A DNA stretch of 64,000 nt, taken from the NCBI RefSeq assembly GCF_000143415.4, contig NW_003314267.1:1822529-1886528 (forward strand), read 5' to 3'. Position 1 is the first letter of the stretch. The number at the start of each line of letters is the position of its first letter. The translations under genes were made by a program, and so were the position numbers. Shown piece after piece: positions 54,617-64,000 of this stretch. The notes below the pieces were generated by a model, which was not told the origin of the DNA, did no database searches, and saw only the letters and a program-made list of their open reading frames with translations. The stretch is from Selaginella moellendorffii. Lineage: Eukaryota > Streptophyta > Lycopodiopsida > Selaginellales > Selaginellaceae.

Positions 54617-56119
54617 TTAGCAGCAGATCATGTTGGGGTAGACGAAGGCATCCAGGCGGGGGCTGAAGGCGAATCCCTGCATGAATCCCTGCGCCGGGTG
54701 CTCGATCTCGCCCAGGAACGGGCAGCGCGGCAGCCATCGCCAGAGCTTCTCGTAGAAGTCATACATGAGCACCTCGGAGCACTCCTGGATGGTGAGGAGG
54801 ATGTAGTTGCCATGGCCGATGCAGTAGAAGGCCCGCTCGCAGGAGATCCGCATGAACTCCTCGTACAGCGCCTGCGGCATCCTCTCCAGCTCGATCCACA
54901 CGCTCTTGGGGTGCTGCAGCCCCCAGATCCGGATGCTCTTGGGGACGTTGAGCCTGTTCTTCTCCACCGCCGCCACCATCACCAATCGCCCGCGGCACTC
55001 GACGAGATTGGGCGTGCGCAGGAAGCGCCGCATTGGCGCCTGGATCTTGTTCCACGTCCCGGACTCCACGTCGTAGGCCAGCACTCCAAACGGGCTGTAG
55101 TTCATGCAGTAGAAGCAGCCGTTCGCGAAGGTGGTCTTGGCGGACTCGAGGTTGCACAGCCGGGGGAGCGCTCCCGCCATCCTCCAGCACTGGATGCTCG
55201 AGTCGAACACCTCGCTGCTCAGGTTCTTCACCGCGAATGGCGAGATGAGATCGTCGCCGGCGACGAGGAGCTTGTAGCCGCGAGTGTGGCGATCCACGAC
55301 GAGGCCCACGGTGGGGACGAATCGCTCCTTGAGCGTGAGCGGGAGCTGGATGCAAGCGCGCGTGAGAGGATTGCACATCACGACCGTCTTGTAGCCGGCC
55401 ATCTCGGACATACAACAGAGGAGGCCCTGCGAGGACGAGACCACGGCGATCTGCGATGGGAGGAAGCCCAGCGGCAGCAAATGCCAGGATCGCTCTCCGG
55501 GATCGAAGAGGAAGCCCTGCGACCACACCCCGGGCCTGAAGAGGAGGAAGCAGTGCCTCGAGGGGGCAACGCGCGAGCTCAATTCAAGAAAGCTGTCGGA
55601 AAAGAGGAGCGAGTACCAGCGCTTGCAAACCACGCGGAGCCGGAAGAAGCTGGGCAGTGGGAGCATCGCCAGGACCCTGTCCACGAGCTTCTCCGGGAGC
55701 TGGCTCCATAGCCGCTCCTCCAGGAGAGCTTGGTGATGGTGGTAGTGATGATGGGCGAAGACAGTACCACCACCACTATCGCCATCGCCGCCACCAGCGG
55801 TGATCTTGTTCTTGGCATTCGAGCTGGATTGGATCAGGAGCTCGTGCTGGTGGTGGTGGTGGTGGTGGTGATGCTCGTCGTCATTGCTGGTGGTGGAGCT
55901 CCCGATGATTTGCTGGGGATCGAATCGGAAGCTAGTGGCCCCTGACACGACGAGCCCGGCATGATCAAGCGCGACGTGGTACCCGCTTCCACCGTCGAGA
56001 AGAATGTGGTGATGAGAGATCGTATGCGATACCTGCGTTCCTCCTCCGCCGGTGCCGCCTCCTCCGCCTCCTCCGCCTCCTCCTTCCATCAGCTGGAGCC
56101 GCTGCGCAGCGGCCATCAT
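54617..56119 (-). CDS. F-box/kelch-repeat protein
   Basis: Intronless, 500 aa. The N-terminus has a Gly run (codons for about ten Gly) and two His-rich runs. F-box at about residues 137-180: WSQLPEKLVDRVLAMLPLPS followed by FFRLRVVCKRWYSLLFSDSF. The C-terminal part has kelch-like strands (DPGERSWHLLPLGFLPS, PFGVLAYDVESGTWNKI, VLMYDFYEKLWRWLPRCP). The arrangement resembles the At5g15710/UFO/LCR-type F-box/kelch group, substrate adaptors of SCF ubiquitin ligases binding SKP1 through the F-box. The target is unknown. The second Met is an alternative start one codon on. The upstream CT/CA-rich 5' UTR contains a (CA)n run near 56147-56163. Confidence 0.92.
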   Translation of the reverse strand: MMAAAQRLQLMEGGGGGGGGGGTGGGGTQVSHTISHHHILLDGGSGYHVALDHAGLVVSGATSFRFDPQQIIGSSTTSNDDEHHHHHHHHQHELLIQSSSNAKNKITAGGGDGDSGGGTVFAHHHYHHHQALLEERLWSQLPEKLVDRVLAMLPLPSFFRLRVVCKRWYSLLFSDSFLELSSRVAPSRHCFLLFRPGVWSQGFLFDPGERSWHLLPLGFLPSQIAVVSSSQGLLCCMSEMAGYKTVVMCNPLTRACIQLPLTLKERFVPTVGLVVDRHTRGYKLLVAGDDLISPFAVKNLSSEVFDSSIQCWRMAGALPRLCNLESAKTTFANGCFYCMNYSPFGVLAYDVESGTWNKIQAPMRRFLRTPNLVECRGRLVMVAAVEKNRLNVPKSIRIWGLQHPKSVWIELERMPQALYEEFMRISCERAFYCIGHGNYILLTIQECSEVLMYDFYEKLWRWLPRCPFLGEIEHPAQGFMQGFAFSPRLDAFVYPNMICC

Positions 56120-57797
56120 CCTTTCTCTCCCTCGTCACACTCACACCCACACACACACACACACTCGCAAATCCTCTAAATCTCTCGCTCGCGTCTCACA
56201 TTCTCAATGCTCGGCTCTACTCAAGAGGAGGAAAAGACGATCGACGATCTGGAGAAAAGACTTGCGAGCCAAGCGAGAAGCGAATCGAAAAGAAGAAAGC
56301 GTGAGGGGAAAGAGGAACACTTGCGCTGCTCCAGATAACGCCTCTCGCTGCTGGCGCTCTGTGCTGTGCCGCTGCGCTGCCGCTCTACTGCCTAAGAAAC
56401 TGAGCCCAAAATTCGTAACCATCATTAGCGAAAAAGAGAAGAAATTTTGTTCGAGCCCAACGCCAGGCCTCCCTCTCAGCCCAGGCAGCTAAGTAGAGAA
56501 GGGCATAAAGTGGGGACTAGCAATTTGGTAATCGCCGAGGGAGATACGATTAGGGTACCCTCTTGCTCATCAGATTTATGACGCGCTGCACGGATTCGAG
56601 ACGCGCTGTTGTACTGCATTGTACTGCCGCCACACCGCGCGTCCCCCGCTGCATTCGCTTTGAACTAAGCGAAAGCCCTAACTAAACCCTAAGTAGCAGC
56701 CCAGATCTTCTCGATTTTTTTTTTTTTTTTTTAAATGATGCAATCCGAAATGAATACTCCTACTGGGTCCTTTTCTTTTTTCCATTCTTTTCTTTCGCCT
56801 GCGCTGATCACCACCTCCACTTCTTTCTCTTTCTCTCTGCCACCCCCCACCACTGTCGTCTTGCGCAAGAACCCTAAAACTCGATGATGGAGAGATGTTG
56901 CGTGCTGGTTCGATTCCGCAAGGGACACAAACGTTGCAGCTATTTTATTGCGATCACGCGTGGGTTGCGCCGAGTGCTGCATTCCCGCACCTCCATTCTT
57001 CCATCAGCCGGGAAAAATCGCCGGAGAAGATTGATGTTATGCATTCTTTCACGTTTTTGATTGTGGATATGCTTGTTACGATTGATTGGCAGGTTTGATC
57101 CTTACATGGCTCGAGTACTAGGCAAAATTTTTAGTCTTCCATTTGCGAAACTTTTTTTGGCGAAGTGTCGTTGTGGTTCCCGATCTTTCCCACGGGGATT
57201 CTTTTGATAATGATGCTCATTCGAACATGGCTGCCAAATCACCAACCTGATGTAGAAATTTCTTTTTTCTTGATTACAAGTATTATTTACCACGTACGGA
57301 ATTTGCATATAAAAGTTCCGTGCATTGTTCGATCGGACAAGATTTCTTTCAGGCGAAACCAATCGAAGGCTCAGAAAAACTTGTTCATGTTTTGCATTCC
57401 AAGCAAATCCCTTAGGAGGTGATCTTCAATTCCACCACGTCTCGAAAACTTTGTGTCTGTTTTACAGCGAAGGTTGCGATTCCTTCGGAAAAGAATCTCG
57501 ATGCAACGCACCTTGTAAATAATGATTAACATGCGTTGCTAAATTAATCAACTTTCTAACAGCATGCGCAGTACCAGTAGGAGACGCGGAGACCGACCAC
57601 ATGAAAGCCCCAGAGATTCTTGACGAGTTTTTAACAAACATTTCGTGTGTGTGATCTTTGCAAGTCAAGTATACACCGATAAAATACCACAACCAACGGA
57701 GAATGAATCAGCACTTTTTCCTCATGACTGGGCTGTCTGCTACGTAGGACCGCTTGCTGCGTCAAAAAAAACTTCCAGTTCGATCATTTCTCAACGA
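56120..57797. other. intergenic with 5' UTR, telo-box and poly(T)
   Basis: F-box gene 5' flank. (CA)n at 56147-56163, telo-box-like AAACCCTAA near 56683 and a T run at 56717-56732. ORFs at 56895-57098 and 57102-57720 lack domains; no gene called. Confidence 0.45.
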
Positions 57798-57882
57798 CCG
57801 ATCTTAGCTCAGTTGGTAGAGCGGAGGACTGTAGTGCTCATCAGATATCCTTAGGTCGCTGGTTCGATTCCGGCAGATCGGA
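57798..57882 (+). tRNA. tRNA-Tyr (GUA) with 12-nt intron, cluster copy 1
   Basis: Intact cloverleaf pairing CCGATCT/AGATCGG, anticodon GTA, intron TGCTCATCAGAT, B box GGTTCGATTCC. Confidence 0.96.
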
Positions 57883-57989
57883 GCATTTTTACCTCTTAAT
57901 GTGTTTTAATTAGAGTATTTTTTCCTTTTATTTACTTTATTTCTAACACTTTAATTATAGAAGTTTTTTTTATCTCAAATCAATAATGA

Positions 57990-58074
57990 CCGATCGTAGC
58001 TCAGTTGGTGGAGCGGAGGACTGTAGTGCTCTTCAGATATCCTTAGGTCGCTGGTTCGATTCCGGCAGATCGCA
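57990..58074 (+). tRNA. tRNA-Tyr cluster copy 2, mutated acceptor (possible pseudogene)
   Basis: Like copy 1 but the acceptor reads CCGATCG...AGATCGC, so the C1-G72 pair (a known tyrosine identity element) becomes C-C and position 7 is also unpaired. The D arm has GGTGGAG for GGTAGAG. Both promoter boxes remain. Confidence 0.8.
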
Positions 58075-58196
58075 GCAATTTTTCCATCTTTTTCTATTAT
58101 CACTTTAATTAATCTTAGAGTATTTTTTCCTTTTGTTTAGTTTATTTCTAAAAATCGTTTTCACTTAATTAAAGAAGTTTTTTATCTCAATAATGA

Positions 58197-58282
58197 CCGG
58201 CCTTAGCTCAGTTGGTAGAGCGGAGGACTGTAGTGTTCACTCAGACAGCTTCAGGTCGCTGGTTCGATTCCGGCAGATCGGA
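58197..58282 (+). tRNA. tRNA-Tyr cluster copy 3, diverged
   Basis: CCGGCCT/AGATCGG acceptor with one G-T and one mismatch. Anticodon GTA, intron of about 13 nt, anticodon-stem 3' side AGCTTC instead of ATCCTT. Spacer before it resembles that before copy 2 (AAGAAGTTTTTTATCTCAATAATGACCG type), so the cluster grew by tandem duplication of about 200 bp. Confidence 0.8.
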
Positions 58283-59489
58283 GAGTTTATTTTATTGTTT
58301 CGGTCCTTCGGACAAGAAATCGAAGAAAAAAGAAAGAATTTGGCGGGGACAGGAGTTCGAAACCCTGGAGCGTCGGGATCGTGACTCGCGAAGGTACTTA
58401 GTTTTGTGCTCGGCTCGGCGGTGTCAGAGAGGAGGGAGAAGCGTGTCTCAATGAATGCGCCATTCATTCATGTTCTCTGCGCTCCATCCAGCGCCACTGA
58501 ATTCCACAGCCGCTGCCGCATTGATTGCCGCGCGGCCGAGGAGAAAATGCTGCCCTGGCTATGGCGCCACGAGCCAGATTAGCTGCGGCCGAGCAAAGAA
58601 TGGATTCCTTCCAGCAACGCCCGGCGTTTCCTCCGTGAGCTCATCCTTTTCTGGCCCCTAAATCCACCGATCAGGTTCGCGATTCGCAGTTTGATCGATA
58701 TTCTTGCCCAAATCTCAGGTTTGTTTGCGTGGCAGCTGTGACGAATCGCACCGTCGACCTAACTTTCGGCCAGGACACAAGCACGAAAAAATTCCTTGGC
58801 ATCACTTCTTTTTTGCCTCTCTCGCTTTCACGGAAAGTGGAGTCTTGCCAGCCTTTTGTGGAGGTGCGTATTTTTTTTTCTCTTTTTTCTTGTTTCTTAG
58901 ATTTCTAGCTCGGCCGATTGGCTTACAGATGATCACAGGTTTGGTGGGTCTCGCTGGTTGGTCTGTTGGTTTGATTTGATATGGACCGGATTGTCGTTGT
59001 TAGCTTGTTTTTCGATTTCTTTTCTTCGTTCAAGTCTTTGCGGTCGTGCTTGTCGATGTCTTACATCAATGGTGCATTAACTGGAATGCATCCAGCTGCA
59101 CCAGTGGCAGCTGCCGCTTTTCTTTTGTTGTGATGCATCTATCGGTCTCAGGTTTGCTGGTGTTTGATGGATTCTTGAGAAGTCGAAGAAGTGGTTGAGT
59201 GATCACTTCTAAAGGACTTCGCCTTCTGTGCTTTTGTCTGAGCTCCTTTCTGGCGATTTTGGCAGGGAGAGCCTTGAGAATACGCGACGAGGGTGCCAGT
59301 CGATGGGGATTTCTATTGCCGAGGGTGCAATGTAGCTAGATTTGAGTCCGAAGAGCAAAGAAGATGCAGCTGTCCGAGGTTTGGAAGCAAATTGGAAGCG
59401 TGGAGACTGCCGCTACTCAAAGTGAGTGGTAGATCTCAGCTCTTGGATAAGCTATATAATGGTCTGCTTGTTTCGTGCTTCTTCCAGGC
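58283..59489. other. intergenic and probable ABCB 5' UTR with intron(s)
   Basis: No separate gene seen. A polypyrimidine tract and CTTCCAG acceptor lie directly before the ABCB start, implying spliced 5' UTR. Confidence 0.5.
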
Positions 59490-62400
59490 ATGTCCGAGGA
59501 AGTAGCTAAAGTTCTCGGGCATCACAGGCTGGGTAGTTTCCTCATGCAAGGGCATGACTACGATCTCTCAGAGTCTTTTAGAAGCAGGACAGTTCCGGAG
59601 GAAATGATACGAGATGGAGATTGCAAGCAGGATGTCGATGACGAGCCAGTCAAAGAGCAGCCGCATGCCACGGTGTCGTACCTTCAATTGTTCAGCTTTG
59701 CGGACTATCTCGATTATGTGCTTATCTTCCTGGGTACCGTCGGTGCCTCGGTCCACGGAGCAGCTATTCCCGGGTTCTTCGTCTTCTTTGGGAAAATGAT
59801 CGATGAGTTCGGCAAGGATTATAACAATCCACACAAGATGGGGCACGAAGTTAGCAAGGTAAGCTCTCGCATTGTTTTCTTGGTTTGTCTAACGCTTCCG
59901 TGCTTTAGTATTCTCTTTATTTCGTCTACTTGGGCTTGGTGATCCTGGTCGCAGCTTGGCTTGGTAAACGTCTGCTTTTGTCAACTGGACGACACTTACG
60001 TGACAGTTTTCCATGTGCAGAGGTGTCCTGTTGGACTTACACTGGCGAAAGGCAATCGTCACGCATGCGAACTCACTATTTAAAAGCAATGTTGAGTCAA
60101 GATGTCGGTTTCTTTGACACCGATGCCACCACTGGTGAAATTGTTATTGGGATATCTAGTGACACGGCACTTGTACAAGAGGCAATCGGTCCCAAGGTTT
60201 GTGTCTCCAGGTTAAGCTTTGCTTGAAACTACGTGAAGCTGTGGTGTGCAGGCTGGAAACTACGTGCATTACATGGCGAGGTTTTTTGCCGGTTTCGCGG
60301 TGGGATTTACGTCTGTATGGCAGCTTACGCTATTGACTTTAGCCGTCGTTCCTGCAATTGCTGTTGCCGGAGGAGCTTATGCATACACAATGGTCGGGCT
60401 AACCACCAAAAATCAAAAGGCTTACGCCAGAGCGGGGGAGATTGCAGAAGAGGTATTTTATCTTGTCCATTTTACTCTTTTACTTACCTGTTTTGTTCTT
60501 ACAACAGACTATTTCTCAAGTTCGAACTGTTTACTCGTTCGTTGGCGAAGAAAAGGCTCAGGAGTTGTACTCAAGGGCTCTAGAAACAACCTTAAAACTC
60601 GGGAAGAGCGGTGGATTGGCCAAAGGACTTGGACTTGGAGCAACCTATGGCCTCACCTTCGGTTCTTGGGCACTACTACTATGGTATGCAGGAGTTTTAG
60701 TCAGGCACGGTACAACAAATGGTGGCGAAGCGTTTACGACCATACTTAATGTTGTTATCAGCAGCCTGTAAGTATCTGTTTTCGTGCATCTCTACCGCAA
60801 CTTACCTGGTTTTGTTTTTAACCAGTTCCTTGGGAAATGCAGCTCCGAATCTCGGCGCTTTTGCCAAAGGCAAAGCTGCCGGATATAATATACTGGAGAT
60901 GATCAAACGAAAACCAGCAATTAATCCAAACACTTCGGACGGCAAGACAATCTCAAATGTGCAAGGAAACATTGAGTTTGTGGACATACATTTTAGCTAT
61001 CCTTCGAGACCAGACGTAACCATTTTCCAGAAGTTATGCCTGAAGATCCCCCAGGGAAAGACAGTGGCGATAGTCGGTGGCAGTGGTTCCGGTAAAAGCA
61101 CGGTGATAGCGTTGATCGAGCGATTCTACGATCCTATGTCTGGTAAAACTTGAGTCGTCCGTTTTGACGTTTTCTAAATCATTTGGATTCGTTGCAGGCA
61201 TAATCTTGTTAGATTCTCACGACATCAAGACGTTGCAGCTCAAATGGCTACGGAGTCAAATTGGTCTTGTGAATCAAGAGCCGGCATTATTTGCACCACT
61301 ATTCGTGAAAACATTCTACTAGGAAAGCCCGATGCAAGCGACGACGAAATCTTCGAAGCTGCTACTGTTGCTGGCGCTCATGCCTTCATCCAGCAACTGC
61401 CTGATGGCTACGAGACTCAGGTTTGTTAATTTCACCTATTTTTCTTGTGTATTAAGGAAGTTTCAGTGACCAGGTTGGCGAGAAGGGTGTGCAACTCTCT
61501 GGCGGACAGAAGCAAAGAGTTGCTATCACAAGGGCCATGGTAAAGAACCCTTCAATATTACTGCTGGACGAGGCTACCAGTGCGCTGGATGCAGCGTCTG
61601 AACAGTCGGTGCAAGAAGCTCTGGACACTCTTATGATCGGAAGAACAACCGTCGTTGTTGCGCACCGGCTGTCTACAGTCCAGAATGCTGATATCATTGC
61701 CGTCGTACAGGGTGGGAAAATAGTCGAAACTGGTACTCACTCGGCGCTGATGGCAAAGGGGGAATCGGGAGCTTATTGTGAACTCGTGAGGCTGCAAGAA
61801 GCAGGGAAAGCAAAGACTCTAGATGGCCCTCCGAGCAAGCATTCCAGGTATGAGTTGTACTTCCTTTTTATATGGTTCCCAACATCCCTCTTGTAATGCA
61901 GGCTTTCTCGAGGATCTTCCATGTCTCAGTTCAGCTTTAGGCTACAGTCCGACGCCGAAAGTCAAAGCATTATTGGCATGGAAGAAGACCAACGGCTAAG
62001 TCTACCAAAGCCTTCTTTCAGGCGTCTCTTGAAGCTGAATGCTCGTGAATGGCCTCAGGGCGTTCTTGGTGCTTTTGGGGCCATACTCGCTGGAGTCGAG
62101 ATGCCATTCTTCGCTTTCGGCTTGACACAGGTCCTAGTCACATACTACAATCCTGACAAGCATTACGTGAAGAAAGAAGTCGAAAAGTACGTGTTTTTCT
62201 TCACCGGTTTAACCATTCTTGCGGTTCTGGCCAACACACTTGAACACTACTTTTTTGGCTACATGGGAGAGTGCCTCACAATGCGAGTACGAAACATGAT
62301 GTTTTCAGGTGAGCTGATGGGTTTTGTTTATACGAACTCTAATGTTCTCTTTTCCAGCTATACTTAAAAACGAACTAGGCTGGTTCGAGAAAGCAGACAA

Positions 62401-63865
62401 TTACAGCAGCTTAGTTTCATCACAACTTGCTAGCGATGCAACTCTCGTCCGTGCTGCCGTTGGTGACAGGCTGTCCATACTGCTACAGAACTCCGCATTA
62501 ATCCTCGGTGGATTTATAATCGCTTTTGTCCTTCAGTGGAAACTCACTTTGATAGTTCTTGCTCTCTTTCCACTTCTTATTAGTGCCCATGTCGGTGAGG
62601 TAAGGTTGTGATTCCTGTGTCGTCGATGATGTTTATTTTCCGTTTTGCAGCATTTGTTCATGAAAGGTTTCGGAGTAAACCTGAGCAAAGTCTACGCCCG
62701 TGCATCCGTGGTAGCTGGTGAAGCTGTTAGCAACATCAGGACTGTGGCAGCATTTTGTGGAGAGAGCAAGGTCTTGGAGCTTTTCAACCGGCAACTCGAG
62801 GGGATAAAAAAGAACTCCTTTGCTAGGGGACAAGTAGCAGGATTGGGATATGGGCTAGCGCAGTGCTGCTTATATAGTTCTTACGGGCTCGCACTCTGGT
62901 ACGCGGCAAAGCTGATCAAGGATGGCGACTCTTCCTTTGGGCCAGTGATAAAGTGCTTCATCCTCCTCATTTTCACGGCGTTTGGAGTCGCTGAAACTCT
63001 GGCCTTGGCCCCGGACCTGATGCGAAGCTCTCGAGCAGTCGGTTCGGTTTTCGCAATCCTGGACAGGAAAACAGAGATCGATCCGGACGAGCCCGACTCA
63101 GAAGTCATCACGCACATTCGCGGTGATATAGAATTCAAGCGCGTCAACTTCAGCTATCCTTCTCGCCCCGACGTGGCAATCTTCTACGACCTCAACCTCA
63201 AAGTCCGCGCTGGAAGTAGCCTCGCACTTGTTGGAGCAAGCGGCTCCGGAAAGAGCTCCGTCGTCGCACTGATCCAGAGATTCTACGACCCCTCGGCAGG
63301 CAAAGTATTGATCGACGGGATGGACATCCGGAGGATCAACCTCAAGTCGCTGCGGCTTCACATCGGGCTGGTCCAGCAGGAGCCTGCGCTGTTTGCGACG
63401 AGCATCTACGAGAACGTCGCATACGGGAGAGATGGAGCAACGGAGTCGGAGGTGGTGGAGGCTGCCAAGGCTGGAAACGCTCACAGCTTCATCAGCAGCC
63501 TCCCGGATGGATACCAGACTCAGGTTGGCGAAAGAGGGACGCAGCTTTCTGGAGGACAGAAGCAGCGAGTAGCGATTGCTCGCGCGGTGCTCAAGAACCC
63601 GGCCATTCTTCTACTGGACGAGGCGACGAGTGCTCTGGACGCGCAGTCAGAAAAAGTGGTACAGGAGGCGCTGGACAGGCTGATGCGCGGGAGGACGACT
63701 GTTTTGGTAGCGCACAGGCTATCGACGATACAGAACGCGGGCGTGATTGCGGTGGTAGAGGGTGGTCGAATCGTGGAGCAGGGAAGTCATAGGGAGCTCA
63801 TGGCCAAGGGCGATGGTGCCTACGCGAGACTGGTTAGGCTGCAACAAATGAAAGAAACGAGATGA
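59490..63865 (+). pseudogene. ABCB-type (MDR/P-glycoprotein) transporter with frameshift
   Basis: Eleven exons: 59490-59858, 59909-59963, 60021-60196, 60252-60452, 60508-60767, 60826-61142, 61198-61420, 61474-61847, 61902-62308, 62358-62599, 62651-63865; about 1279 codons. Full transporter TMD1-NBD1-TMD2-NBD2: Walker [10 protein letters not shown] and GASGSGKSS, signatures LSGGQKQR twice, Walker [14 protein letters not shown] twice, D/H loops [14 protein letters not shown] and [14 protein letters not shown]. Plant ABCBs export auxin or other small molecules at the plasma membrane. Exon 7 lacks one base near 61294: the frame for ...QEPALFA must shift to continue [10 protein letters not shown]. 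All other exons and splice sites fit. It is either a disabled allele, a very recent pseudogene or a sequence error. Confidence 0.85.
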
Positions 63866-64000
63866 CTTATAATAAGTATATAATATTACAAAAATAAAAC
63901 TGTGGCATCAACGAACGAGCATGTACAAAGTTGCAACTACACCAGGTTTCTGTATGGTTTGTTTTAGAATGGTTTGCTTTCTTGCAACTAGTAGTAAGAG

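Noticed and set aside
54698-55711. 337-aa plus-strand ORF
   Set aside because: Antisense shadow of the F-box/kelch gene.
56900-56920. tRNA B-box-like GGTTCGATTCC
   Set aside because: No A box, cloverleaf or anticodon arm around it; probably chance or a tiny tRNA relic.

Overview
The window is plant nuclear DNA. Evidence: spliced genes with very short introns (about 50-60 bp), plant-type intron-containing tRNA-Tyr genes, telo-boxes and plant gene families (MSL mechanosensitive channel, MEE59-like, plastid homoserine kinase, F-box/kelch, ABCB). Compact genes with tiny introns next to heavily nested retroelements fit a lycophyte such as Selaginella; that organism call is an inference.

Layout. 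1-9.3 kb is gene-rich: a partial GIY-YIG-like gene, tRNA-Ser, tRNA-Tyr, a LIP2-type octanoyltransferase sharing a 124-bp divergent promoter with a Has1/DDX18-type DEAD-box helicase, two tandem small acidic-protein genes, homoserine kinase and an LTO1/Yae1-domain gene. 9.3-30 kb is a nest of retroelements: an old minus-strand Ty3/gypsy element (A) contains a plus-strand chromodomain Ty3/gypsy element (B), which contains a 593-bp Cassandra-like TRIM with 5S-like LTRs; a full-length LINE with two open ORFs sits in the gag of A. 30-36 kb holds an MSL channel gene, a decayed P450 copy and an intact P450. 36-48.6 kb is AT-rich retroelement debris with a minisatellite and one likely real small gene, a secreted proline-rich peptide precursor with a DY motif. 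48.6-64 kb is gene-rich again: an unrecognised multi-exon gene, a P450 exon-1 relic, dienelactone hydrolase, two tRNA-Tyr, MEE59-like, tRNA-Lys, an F-box/kelch gene, three tandem tRNA-Tyr and an ABCB transporter with a one-base frameshift in its first nucleotide-binding domain.

Relations. The P450 and dienelactone hydrolase neighbourhoods at 35.4-36.0 kb and 50.7-51.3 kb are two copies of one segment, each keeping a different gene intact, with the retroelement block between them. LTR divergence counted by eye (A 13/175, B 7/362, TRIM 0/194) agrees with the nesting order. The most novel-looking signals are B's apparent self-priming (a 16-nt PBS perfectly complementary to the predicted 5' end of its own RNA), the 5S-bearing TRIM, the LINE with a 5' poly(A) run and no 3' tail, and the DY-peptide gene.
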